Source of the DNA: Ecdyonurus torrentis
Lineage: Eukaryota > Arthropoda > Insecta > Ephemeroptera > Heptageniidae
DNA: 64,000 nucleotides
Direction of reading: 5' to 3'
Assembly (NCBI GenBank): GCA_949318235.1
Contig: CASGGR010000020.1
Location: 744,001-808,000, forward strand
Position 1 is the first letter of the stretch, and the number at the start of each line of letters is the position of its first letter. The notes under the pieces are model-generated. The model ran no database searches. It was not told where the DNA came from and saw only the letters and a list, made by a program, of their open reading frames with translations. The translations under genes and the position numbers were made by a program. Positions 53,211-64,000 of this stretch are shown piece after piece.

Positions 53211-54074
53211 TAGATTCTGCGCATTTTTTCACATAAGAATCACTCCTAATTTACTTGATTACATGAACTTTTGTTTACAGATTAAAAACTCGTTTATCTC
53301 AAAAACTATAAGAGTTAAAATTTTTTACATAGCACCATTGGATTCTGCGCATTTTTTCACATAAGAATCACTCCTAATTTACTTGATTACATGAACTTTT
53401 GTTTACAGATTAAAAACTCGATTATCTCAAAACCTATAAGAGTTAAAATTTTTTACATAGCACCATTGGATTCTGCGCATTTTTTCACACAAGAATCACT
53501 CCTTATTTACTTGATTACATGAACTTTTGTTTACAGATTAAAAACTCGTTTTTCTCAAAAACTATAAGAGTTAAAATTTTTTACATAGCACCATTGGATT
53601 CTGCGCATTTTTTCACACAAGAATCACTCCTCATTTACTTGATTACATGAACTTTTGTTTACAGTTTAAAAACTTGATTATCTCAAAAACTATAAGAGTT
53701 AAAATTTTTTAAATAGCATCATTAGATTCTGCGCATTTTTTCACATAAGAATCACTCCTTATTTACTTGATTACATGAACTTTTGTTTACAGATTAAAAA
53801 CTCGTTTTTCTCAAAAACTATAAGAGTTAAAATTTTTTAACTAGCACCATTGGATTCTGCGCATTTTTTCACATAAGAATCACTCCTTATTTACTTGATT
53901 ACATGATCTTTTGTTTACAGATTAAAAGTCGATTATCTCAAAAACCATAAGAGTTAAAATTTTTTAAATAGCACCATTGGATTCAGCGCATTTTTTGACA
54001 TAAGAATCACTCCTAATTTACTTGATTACATGAACTTTTGTTTACAGATTAAAAACTCGTTTATCTCAAAAACT
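53211..54074. repeat. Transition stretch, partly like 31.1-32.0 kb
   Basis: After A, B and C monomers come a CGTTTTTC monomer with TACATAGC and a D-like monomer with AAAACTTGATT and AGCATCATTAGATT, both unusual combinations. G and a GATCTTTTG monomer (53905) with AAAACCATAAG follow, as at 31425. The mixed monomers mark a domain boundary formed by exchange. No unrelated sequence is present. Confidence 0.72.
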
Positions 54075-57000
54075 ATAAGAGTTAAAATTTTTTACATAGC
54101 ACCATTGGATTCTGCGCATTTTTTCACATAAGAATTACTCCTAATTTACTTGATTACATGAACTTTTGTTTACAGATTAAAAACTCGATTATCTCAAAAC
54201 CTATAAGAGTTAAAATTTTTTACATAGCACCATTGGATTCTGCGCATTTTTTCACACAAGAATCACTTCTCATTTACTTGATTACATGAACTTTTGTTTA
54301 CAGTTTAAAAACTCGATTATCTCAAAAACTATAAGAGTTAAAATTTTTTAAATAGCACCATTGGTTTCGGCACATTTTTTCACATAAGAATCACTCCTTA
54401 TTTACTTGATTACATGACCTTTTGTTTACAGATTAAAAGTCGATTATCTCAAAAACCATAAGAGTTAAAATTTTTTAAATAGCACCATTGGATTCTGCGC
54501 ATTTTTTCACATAAGAATCACTCCTAATTTACTTGATTACATGAACTTTTGTTTACAGATTAAAAACTCGTTTATCTCAAAAACTATAAGAGTTAAAATT
54601 TTTTACATAGCACCATTGGATTCTGCGCATTTTTTCACATAAGAGGCACTCCTAATTTACTTGATTACATGAACTTTTGTTTACAGATTAAAAACTCGAT
54701 TATCTCAAAACCTATAAGAGTTAAAATTTTTTACATAGCACCATTGGCTTTTGCGCATTTTTTCACACAAGAATCACTCCTTATTTACTTGATTACATAA
54801 ACTTTTGTTTACAGTTTAAAAACTCGATTATCTGAAAAACTATAAGAGTTAAAATTTTTTAAATAGCACCATTGGTTTCGGCACATTTTTTCACATAAGA
54901 ATCACTCTTTATTTTCTTGATTACATGAACTTTTGTTTGAAGGATAAAAACTCGTTTTTCTCAAAAACTATAAAAGTTAAAATTTTTTAACTAGCATCAT
55001 TGGATTCTGCGCATTTTTTCACATAAGAATCACTCCTTATTTACTTGATTACATGAACTTTTGTTTACAGATTAAAAACTCGTTTTTCTCAAAAACTATA
55101 AGAGTTAAAATTTTTTAACTAGCACCATTGGATTCTGCGCATTTTTTCACATAAGAATCACTCCTAATTTACTTGATTACATGAACTTTTGTTTACAGAT
55201 TAAAAACTCGATTATCTCAAAAACTATAAGAGTTAAAATTTTTTACATAGCACTATTGGATTCTGCGCATTTTTTCACATAAGAATCACTCCTCATTTAC
55301 TTGATTACATGAACTTTTGTTTACAGATTAAAAACTCGATTATCTCAAAAACTATAAAAGTTAAAATTTTTTAAATAGCACCATTGGTTTCGGCACATTT
55401 TTTCACATAAGAATCACTCCTTATTTACTTGATTACATTGACTTATGTTTACAGATTAAAAGTCGATTATCTCAAAAACTATAAGAGATAAATTTTTTAA
55501 ATAGCACCATTGGATTCTGCGCATTTTTACACATAAGAATCACTCCTAATTTACTTGATTACATGAACTTTTGTTACAGATTAAAAACTCGATTATCTCA
55601 AAACCTATAAGAGTTAAAATTTTTTACATAGCACCATTGGATTCTGCGCATTTTTTCACATAAGAATTACTCCTAATTTACTTGATTACATGAACTTTTG
55701 TTTACAGATTAAAAACTCGATTATCTCAAAACCTATAAGAGTTAAAATTTTTTACATAGCACCATTGGATTCTGCGCATTTTTTCACACAAGAATCACTT
55801 CTCATTTACTTGATTACATGAACTTTTGTTTAGAGTTTAAAAACTCGATTATCTCAAAAACTATAAGAGTTAAAATTTTTTAAATAGCACCATTGGTTTC
55901 GGCACATTTTTTCACATAAGAATCACTCCTTATTTACTTGATTACATGACCTTTTGTTTACAGATTAAAAGTCGATTATCTCAAAAACCATAAGAGTTAA
56001 AATTTTTTAAATAGCACCATTGGATTCTGCGCATTTTTTCACATAAGAATCACTCCTAATTTACTTGATTACATGAACTTTTGTTTACAGATTAAAAACT
56101 CGTTTATCTCAAAAACTATAAGAGTTAAAATTTTTTACATAGCACCATTGGATTCTGCGCATTTTTTCACATAAGAGGCACTCCTAATTTACTTGATTAC
56201 ATGAACTTTTGTTTACAGATTAAAAACTCGATTATCTCAAAACCTATAAGAGTTAAAATTTTTTACATAGCACCATTGGCTTTTGCGCATTTTTTCACAC
56301 AAGAATCACTCCTTATTTACTTGATTACATAAACTTTTGTTTACAGTTTAAAAACTCGATTATCTGAAAAACTATAAGAGTTAAAATTTTTTAAATAGCA
56401 CCATTGGTTTCGGCACATTTTTTCACATAAGAATCACTCTTTATTTTCTTGATTACATGAACTTTTGTTTGAAGGATAAAAACTCGTTTTTCTCAAAAAC
56501 TATAAAAGTTAAAATTTTTTAACTAGCATCATTGGATTCTGCGCATTTTTTCACATAAGAATCACTCCTTATTTACTTGATTACATGAACTTTTGTTTAC
56601 AGATTAAAAACTCGTTTTTCTCAAAAACTATAAGAGTTAAAATTTTTTAACTAGCACCATTGGATTCTGCGCATTTTTTCACATAAGAATCACTCCTAAT
56701 TTACTTGATTACATGAACTTTTGTTTACAGATTAAAAACTCGATTATCTCAAAAACTATAAGAGTTAAAATTTTTTACATAGCACTATTGGATTCTGCGC
56801 ATTTTTTCACATAAGAATCACTCCTCATTTACTTGATTACATGAACTTTTGTTTACAGATTAAAAACTCGATTATCTCAAAAACTATAAAAGTTAAAATT
56901 TTTTAAATAGCACCATTGGTTTCGGCACATTTTTTCACATAAGAATCACTCCTTATTTACTTGATTACATTGACTTATGTTTACAGATTAAAAGTCGATT

Positions 57001-57410
57001 ATCTCAAAAACTATAAGAGATAAATTTTTTAAATAGCACCATTGGATTCTGCGCATTTTTACACATAAGAATCACTCCTAATTTACTTGATTACATGAAC
57101 TTTTGTTACAGATTAAAAACTCGATTATCTCAAAACCTATAAGAGTTAAAATTTTTTACATAGCACCATTGGATTCTGCGCATTTTTTCACATAAGAATT
57201 ACTCCTAATTTACTTGATTACATGAACTTTTGTTTACAGATTAAAAACTCGATTATCTCAAAACCTATATAAGTTAAAATTTTTTACATAGCACCATTGG
57301 ATTCTGCGCATTTTTTCACACAAGAATCACTTCTCATTTACTTGATTACATGAACTTTTGTTTACAGTTTAAAAACTCGATTATCTCAAAAACTATAAGA
57401 GTTAAAATTT
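54075..57410. repeat. 12-monomer tandem repeat (1532 bp), two copies and a partial third
   Basis: F GAAGG at 54939 and 56471, and GGCTTTTGCGC at 54746 and 56278, are 1532 bp apart. Copies are about 54075-55606 and 55607-57138, with a third start up to about 57410. The unit includes CATAAGAATTACTCC, GACCTTTTG, GAGGCAC, AGAGATAAATTTTTT and GCGCATTTTTACAC monomers. A private TATATAAGTT occurs near 57.27 kb and again near 58.54 kb. Confidence 0.85.
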
Positions 57411-59980
57411 TTTAACTAGCATCATTGGATTCTGCGCATTTTTTCACATAAGAATCACTCCTAATTTACTTGATTACATGAACTTTTGTTTACAGATTAA
57501 AAACTCGATTATCTCAAAACCTATAAGAGTTAAAATTTTTTACATAGCACCATTGGCTTTTGCGCATTTTTTCACACAAGAATCACTCCTTATTTACTTG
57601 ATTACATAAACTTTTGTTTACAGTTTAAAAACTCGATTATCTGAAAAACTATAAGAGTTAAAATTTTTTAAATAGCACCATTGGTTTCGGCACATTTTTT
57701 CACATAAGAATCACTCTTTATTTTCTTGATTACATGAACTTTTGTTTGAAGGATAAAAACTCGTTTTTCTCAAAAACTATAAAAGTTAAAATTTTTTAAC
57801 TAGCATCATTGGATTCTGCGCATTTTTTCACATAAGAATCACTCCTTATTTACTTGATTACATGAACTTTTGTTTACAGATTAAAAACTCGTTTTTCTCA
57901 AAAACTATAAGAGTTAAAATTTTTTAACTAGCACCATTGGATTCTGCGCATTTTTTCACATAAGAATCACTCCTAATTTACTTGATTACATGAACTTTTG
58001 TTTACAGATTAAAAACTCGATTATCTCAAAAACTATAAGAGTTAAAATTTTTTACATAGCACTATTGGATTCTGCGCATTTTTTCACATAAGAATCACTC
58101 CTCATTTACTTGATTACATGAACTTTTGTTTACAGATTAAAAACTCGATTATCTCAAAAACTATAAAAGTTAAAATTTTTTAAATAGCACCATTGGTTTC
58201 GGCACATTTTTTCACATAAGAATCACTCCTTATTTACTTGATTACATTGACTTATGTTTACAGATTAAAAGTCGATTATCTCAAAAACTATAAGAGATAA
58301 ATTTTTTAAATAGCACCATTGGATTCTGCGCATTTTTACACATAAGAATCACTCCTAATTTACTTGATTACATGAACTTTTGTTACAGATTAAAAACTCG
58401 ATTATCTCAAAACCTATAAGAGTTAAAATTTTTTACATAGCACCATTGGATTCTGCGCATTTTTTCACATAAGAATTACTCCTAATTTACTTGATTACAT
58501 GAACTTTTGTTTACAGATTAAAAACTCGATTATCTCAAAACCTATATAAGTTAAAATTTTTTACATAGCACCATTGGATTCTGCGCATTTTTTCACACAA
58601 GAATCACTTCTCATTTACTTGATTACATGAACTTTTGTTTACAGTTTAAAAACTCGATTATCTCAAAAACTATAAGAGTTAAAATTTTTTAAATAGCACC
58701 ATTGGTTTCGGCACATTTTTTCACATAAGAATCACTCCTTATTTACTTGATTACATGACCTTTTGTTTACAGATTAAAAGTCGATTATCTCAAAAACCAT
58801 AAGAGTTAAAATTTTTTAAATAGCACCATTGGATTCTGCGCATTTTTTCACATAAGAATCACTCCTAATTTACTTGATTACATGAACTTTTGTTTACAGA
58901 TTAAAAACTCGTTTATCTCAAAAACTATAAGAGTTAAAATTTTTTACATAGGACCATTGGATTCTGCGCATTTTTTCACATAAGAGGCACTCCTAATTTA
59001 CTTGATTACATGAACTTTTGTTTACAGATTAAAAACTCGATTATCTCAAAACCTATAAGAGTTAAAATTTTTTACATAGCACCATTGGCTTTTGCGCATT
59101 TTTTCACACAAGAATCACTCCTTATTTACTTGATTACATAAACTTTTGTTTACAGTTTAAAAACTCGATTATCTGAAAAACTATAAGAGTTAAAATTTTT
59201 TAAATAGCACCATTGGTTTCGGCACATTTTTTCACATAAGAATCACTCTTTATTTTCTTGATTACATGAACTTTTGTTTGAAGGATAAAAACTCGTTTTT
59301 CTCAAAAACTATAAAAGTTAAAATTTTTTAACTAGCATCATTGGATTCTGCGCATTTTTTCACATAAGAATCACTCCTTATTTACTTGATTACATGAACT
59401 TTTGTTTACAGATTAAAAACTCGTTTTTCTCAAAAACTATAAGAGTTAAAATTTTTTAACTAGCACCATTGGATTCTGCGCATTTTTTCACATAAGAATC
59501 ACTCCTAATTTACTTGATTACATGAACTTTTGTTTACAGATTAAAAACTCGATTATCTCAAAAACTATAAGAGTTAAAATTTTTTACATAGCACTATTGG
59601 ATTCTGCGCATTTTTTCACATAAGAATCACTCCTCATTTACTTGATTACATGAACTTTTGTTTACAGATTAAAAACTCGATTATCTCAAAAACTATAAAA
59701 GTTAAAATTTTTTAAATAGCACCATTGGTTTCGGCACATTTTTTCACATAAGAATCACTCCTTATTTACTTGATTACATTGACTTATGTTTACAGATTAA
59801 AAGTCGATTATCTCAAAAACTATAAGAGATAAATTTTTTAAATAGCACCATTGGATTCTGCGCATTTTTACACATAAGAATCACTCCTAATTTACTTGAT
59901 TACATGAACTTTTGTTACAGATTAAAAACTCGATTATCTCAAAACCTATAAGAGTTAAAATTTTTTACATAGCACCATTG
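54610..59980. repeat. 22-monomer tandem duplication (2809 bp)
   Basis: F GAAGG at 54939/57748 and 56471/59280, and GGCTTTTGCGC at 54746/57555, share an offset of 2809 bp. The second copy starts near 57.42 kb in a monomer joining a TTAACTAGCATCATTGG back to a CTCCTAATTT tail. The match runs to about 59.98 kb, where ATTCAGCGC replaces ATTCTGCGC. It overlaps the 12-mer tract, so the 12-mer duplication came first. Confidence 0.84.
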
Positions 59981-62605
59981 GATTCAGCGCATTTTTTGAC
60001 ATAAGAATCACTCCTAATTTACTTGATTACATGAACTTTTGTTTACAGATTAAAAACTCGTTTATCTCAAAAACCATAAGAGTTAAAATTTTTTAAATAG
60101 CACCATTGGATTTAGCGCATTTTTTTTACATAAGAATCACTCCTTATTTACTTGATTACATGAACTTTTGTTTACAGATTAAAAACTTGTTTTTCTCAAA
60201 AACTATAAGAGTTAAAATTTTTTAAATAGCACCATTGGATTCTGCGCATTTTTTCACATAAGAATCACTCCTAATTTACTTGATTACATGAACTTTTGTT
60301 TACAGATTAAAAACTCGTTTATCTCAAAAACTATAAGAGTTAAAATTTTTTACATAGCACCATTAAATTCTGCGCATTTTTTCACATAAGAATCACTCCT
60401 AATTTACTTGATTACATGAACTTTTGTTTACAGATTAAAAACTCGATTATCTCAAAACCTATAAGAGTTAAAATTTTTTACATAGCACCATTGGATTCTG
60501 CGCATTTTTTCACACAAGAATCACTCCTCATTTACTTGATTACATAAACTTTTGTTTACAGTTTAAAAACTCGATTATCTGAAAAATTATAAGAGTTAAA
60601 ATTTTTTAAATAGCACCATTGGTTTCGGCACATTTTTTCACATAAGAATCACTCTTTATTTTCTTGATTACATGAACTTTTGTTTGAAGGATAAAAACTC
60701 GTTTTTCTCAAAAACTATAAAAGTTAAAATTTTTTAACTAGCATCATTGGATTCTGCGCATTTTTTCACATAAGAATCACTCCTTATTTACTTGATTACA
60801 TGAACTTTTGTTTACAGATTAAAAACTCGTTTTTCTCAAAAACTATAAGAGTTAAAATTTTTTAAATAGCACCATTGGATTCTGCGCATTTTTTCACATA
60901 AGAATCACTCCTAATTTACTTGATTACATGAACTTTTGTTACAGATTAAAAACTCGATTATCTCAAAACCTATAAGAGTTAAAATTTTTTACATAGCACC
61001 ATTGGATTCTGCGCATTTTTTCACACAAGAATCACTCCTCATTTACTTGATTACATGAACTTTTGTTTACAGTTTAAAAACTCGATTATCTCAAAAACTA
61101 TAAGAGTTAAAATTTTTTATTTAGCACCATTGGATTCGGCGCATTTTTTCACATAAGAATCATTCCTTATTTACTTGATTACATGAACTTTTGTTTACAG
61201 ATTAAAAGTCGATTATCTCAAAAACTATAAGAGATAAATTTTTTAAATAGCACCATTGGATTCTGCGCATTTTTACACATAAGAATCACTCCTAATTTAC
61301 TTGATTACATGAACTTTTGTTACAGATTAAAAACTCGATTATCTCAAAACCTATAAGAGTTAAAATTTTTTACATAGCACCATTGGATTCAGCGCATTTT
61401 TTGACATAAGAATCACTCCTAATTTACTTGATTACATGAACTTTTGTTTACAGATTAAAAACTCGTTTATCTCAAAAACCATAAGAGTTAAAATTTTTTA
61501 AATAGCACCATTGGATTTAGCGCATTTTTTTTACATAAGAATCACTCCTTATTTACTTGATTACATGAACTTTTGTTTACAGATTAAAAACTTGTTTTTC
61601 TCAAAAACTATAAGAGTTAAAATTTTTTAAATAGCACCATTGGATTCTGCGCATTTTTTCACATAAGAATCACTCCTAATTTACTTGATTACATGAACTT
61701 TTGTTTACAGATTAAAAACTCGTTTATCTCAAAAACTATAAGAGTTAAAATTTTTTACATAGCACCATTAAATTCTGCGCATTTTTTCACATAAGAATCA
61801 CTCCTAATTTACTTGATTACATGAACTTTTGTTTACAGATTAAAAACTCGATTATCTCAAAACCTATAAGAGTTAAAATTTTTTACATAGCACCATTGGA
61901 TTCTGCGCATTTTTTCACACAAGAATCACTCCTCATTTACTTGATTACATAAACTTTTGTTTACAGTTTAAAAACTCGATTATCTGAAAAATTATAAGAG
62001 TTAAAATTTTTTAAATAGCACCATTGGTTTCGGCACATTTTTTCACATAAGAATCACTCTTTATTTTCTTGATTACATGAACTTTTGTTTGAAGGATAAA
62101 AACTCGTTTTTCTCAAAAACTATAAAAGTTAAAATTTTTTAACTAGCATCATTGGATTCTGCGCATTTTTTCACATAAGAATCACTCCTTATTTACTTGA
62201 TTACATGAACTTTTGTTTACAGATTAAAAACTCGTTTTTCTCAAAAACTATAAGAGTTAAAATTTTTTAAATAGCACCATTGGATTCTGCGCATTTTTTC
62301 ACATAAGAATCACTCCTAATTTACTTGATTACATGAACTTTTGTTACAGATTAAAAACTCGATTATCTCAAAACCTATAAGAGTTAAAATTTTTTACATA
62401 GCACCATTGGATTCTGCGCATTTTTTCACACAAGAATCACTCCTCATTTACTTGATTACATGAACTTTTGTTTACAGTTTAAAAACTCGATTATCTCAAA
62501 AACTATAAGAGTTAAAATTTTTTATTTAGCACCATTGGATTCGGCGCATTTTTTCACATAAGAATCATTCCTTATTTACTTGATTACATGAACTTTTGTT
62601 TACAG
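59796..62605. repeat. 11-monomer tandem duplication (1405 bp), two copies
   Basis: ATTAAAAGTCG with AGAGATAAATTT at 59796 recurs at 61201. The rare eight-T GCGCATTTTTTTTACAT near 60115 recurs near 61520, CACCATTAAATTC near 60.36 kb recurs near 61.77 kb, and F at 60686 recurs at 62091; all are 1405 bp apart. Copies are 59796-61200 and 61201-62605. They read almost identically, so the duplication looks recent. Confidence 0.88.
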
Positions 62606-64000
62606 ATTAAAAACTCGATAATCTCAAAAACTATAAAAGTTAAAATTTTTTAAATAGCGTCATTGGATTCTGCGCATTTTTTCACATAAGAATCACTCCT
62701 TATTTACTTGATTACATGAACTTTTGTTTACAGATTAAAAACTTGTTTTTCTCAAAAACTATAAGAGTTAAAATTTTTTAAATAGCACCATTGGATTCTG
62801 CGCATTTTTTCACATAAGAATCACTCCTAATTTACTTGATTACATGAACTTTTGTTTACAGATTAAAAACTCGTTTATCTCAAAAACTATAAGAGTTAAA
62901 ATTTTTTACATAGCACCATTAAATTCTGCGCATTTTTTCACATAAGAATCACTCCTAATTTACTTGATTACATGAACTTTTGTTTACAGATTAAAAACTC
63001 GATTATCTCAAAACCTATAAGAGTTAAAATTTTTTACATAGCACCATTGGTTTCGGCACATTTTTTCACATAAGAATCACTCTTTATTTTCTTGATTACA
63101 TGAACTTTTGTTTGAAGGATAAAAACTCGTTTTTCTCAAAAACTATAAAAGTTAAAATTTTTTAACTAGCATCATTGGATTCTGCGCATTTTTTCACATA
63201 AGAATCACTCCTTATTTACTTGATTACATGAACTTTTGTTTACAGATTAAAAACTCGTTTTTCTCAAAAACTATAAGAGTTAAAATTTTTTAACTAGCAC
63301 CATTGGATTCTGCGCATTTTTTCACATAAGAATCATTCCTTATTTACTTGATTACATGAACTTTTGTTTACAGATTAAAAACTCGATTATCTCAAAAACT
63401 ATAAGAGTTAAAATTTTTTACATAGCACTATTGGATTCTGCGCATTTTTTCACATAAGAATCACTCCTCATTTACTTGATTACATGAACTTTTGTTTACA
63501 GATTAAAAACTCGATTATCTCAAAAACTATAAAAGTTAAAATTTTTTAAATAGCACCATTGGTTTCGGCACATTTTTTCACATAAGAATCACTCCTTATT
63601 TACTTGATTACATTGACTTATGTTTACAGATTAAAAGTCGATTATCTCAAAAACTATAAGAGATAAATTTTTTAAATAGCACCATTGGATTCTGCGCATT
63701 TTTACACATAAGAATCACTCCTAATTTACTTGATTACATGAACTTTTGTTACAGATTAAAAACTCGATTATCTCAAAACCTATAAGAGTTAAAATTTTTT
63801 ACATAGCACCATTTGATTCAGCGCATTTTTTGACATAAGAATCACTCCTAATTTACTTGATTACATGAACTTTTGTTTACAGATTAAAAACTTGTTTATC
63901 TCAAAAACCATAAGAGTTAAAATTTTTTAAATAGCACCATTGGATTTAGCGCATTTTTTTACATAAGAATCACTCCTTATTTACTTGATTACATGAACTT
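62606..64000. repeat. Right-edge stretch, 63.0-64.0 kb resembling 59.2-60.2 kb
   Basis: At 62606 a monomer with CTCGATAATCTC and AGCGTCATTGG, both unique, opens the stretch. F at 63114 lies 3834 bp after F at 59280. The following G, TAGCACTATTGG, AGAGATAAATTT, TTGTTACAG and ATTCAGCGC monomers keep that order. Differences include ATCATTCC near 63333, CATTTGATTCAGC near 63813 and seven instead of eight Ts near 63957. The array runs past the window end. Confidence 0.8.

Larger units (their letters stand above)
1..64000 (+). repeat. Satellite DNA array, ~127-128 bp monomer, about 500 copies, gene-free
   Basis: The whole window consists of head-to-tail copies of one AT-rich monomer; I saw no inverted copy and no break by unrelated sequence. 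Successive starts, taken just after GATTACAT, fall at 127, 255, 383, 511, 638, 766, 894, 1022 and 1150, so units are 128 or 127 bp. The last monomer begins at 63995 and is cut by the window end. The consensus carries stop codons in all six frames (for example TAA at monomer positions 19, 45, 52, 98 and 111 on the + strand), so there is no coding sequence. No tRNA, rRNA, transposon end, TTAGG-like telomere repeat or unique spacer was seen. Structure and size fit centromeric or pericentromeric satellite of a eukaryote; the chromosomal site is inferred, not shown. Confidence 0.97.

Noticed and set aside
53211..54074. Possible unique sequence at the 53.2-54.1 kb boundary
   Set aside because: On reading, each 128 bp step is still a monomer; only the combination of subtype variants is unusual.
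1..64000. Regular repeats as a CRISPR array
   Set aside because: The repeating unit is 127-128 bp with no alternation of constant repeats and unique spacers, and no cas genes are present.
1..64000. Short open reading frames
   Set aside because: The consensus has stops in all six frames and the frame rotates with each 128 bp unit. Any short ORF is a repeated by-product of the monomer with no coding signal.
1..64000. CENP-B box
   Set aside because: No match to NTTCGNNNNANNCGGGN was seen. TTCGG in D monomers is not followed by the CGGG part.
1..64000. Inverted repeats or hairpin arrays between monomers
   Set aside because: All monomers read in one direction. The only dyads are short within-monomer ones such as AACTC/GAGTT and AAAATTTT.

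Overview
The window is one uninterrupted block of satellite DNA. It is a head-to-tail tandem array of an AT-rich monomer of about 127-128 bp, in one orientation from base 1 to base 64000, giving roughly 500 monomers. I found no protein gene, RNA gene, transposon, CRISPR array, telomeric repeat or unique-sequence gap. Consensus GC is about 27% (35 of 128 bases). The consensus has stop codons in all six frames, and 128 is not a multiple of 3, so reading frames rotate from monomer to monomer.

Organism: a long, AT-rich array with higher-order repeats (HORs) and no flanking genes points to a eukaryotic nuclear chromosome, in centromeric, pericentromeric or other heterochromatin. CpG is not depleted (2 per consensus monomer against about 2.2 expected), which fits a genome with little germline CpG methylation, as in many insects. 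An insect or other invertebrate is my best guess at low confidence; nothing in the window proves it.

Monomer types: I name about ten subtypes by diagnostic changes. A starts TGACTTATG and has AAAGTCG and ATTAGATT. B has CTCGTTTATC and TACATAGC. C has AAAACCTATAAG. C' is C with a GCGCGTTT tail. D has CAGTTTAAA and GGTTTCGGCACA. E is A-like with a GCGCG tail and eight Ts. F has TTTGAAGGATAAA, TATAAAAG and AGCATCATTGG. G has CTCGTTTTTC and TAACTAGC. H/I has AAAACCATAAG or AAAATCATAAG, H often with ATTCAGCGCA and a GACATAAG tail. J has TTATTTAGC, ATTCGGCGC and ATCATTCC. Subtypes differ at roughly 5-8 positions in 128, while successive HOR copies look almost identical by eye.

Layout: 1-10.86 kb is an A/B/C/C'/D/E domain with 9-, 11- and 12-monomer HORs, interrupted by a mixed island at about 5.56-6.76 kb. 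From 10.86 to 21.1 kb is an F/G/H/I/D domain with a 15-monomer (1917 bp) HOR. From 21.15 to 28.14 kb is a 19-monomer (2426 bp) HOR in nearly three copies. From 28.65 to 39.5 kb is a mosaic with repeats 27 and 5 monomers apart. From 39.1 to 51.26 kb are nested 17-, 31/30-, 7- and 16-monomer duplications. At 51.3-53.2 kb is a copy of the 37.2-39.8 kb segment. From 54 to 64 kb are 12-, 22- and 11-monomer duplications.

The blocks record repeated unequal exchange and local amplification. Junctions keep monomer register, hybrid monomers mark crossovers, and nested duplications allow some relative dating. Possible activity (satellite transcription, protein binding, centromere function) is inference only. 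All alignments here were made by eye from diagnostic variants and sampled lines, so block edges are good to roughly 30 bp unless an exact offset is given.
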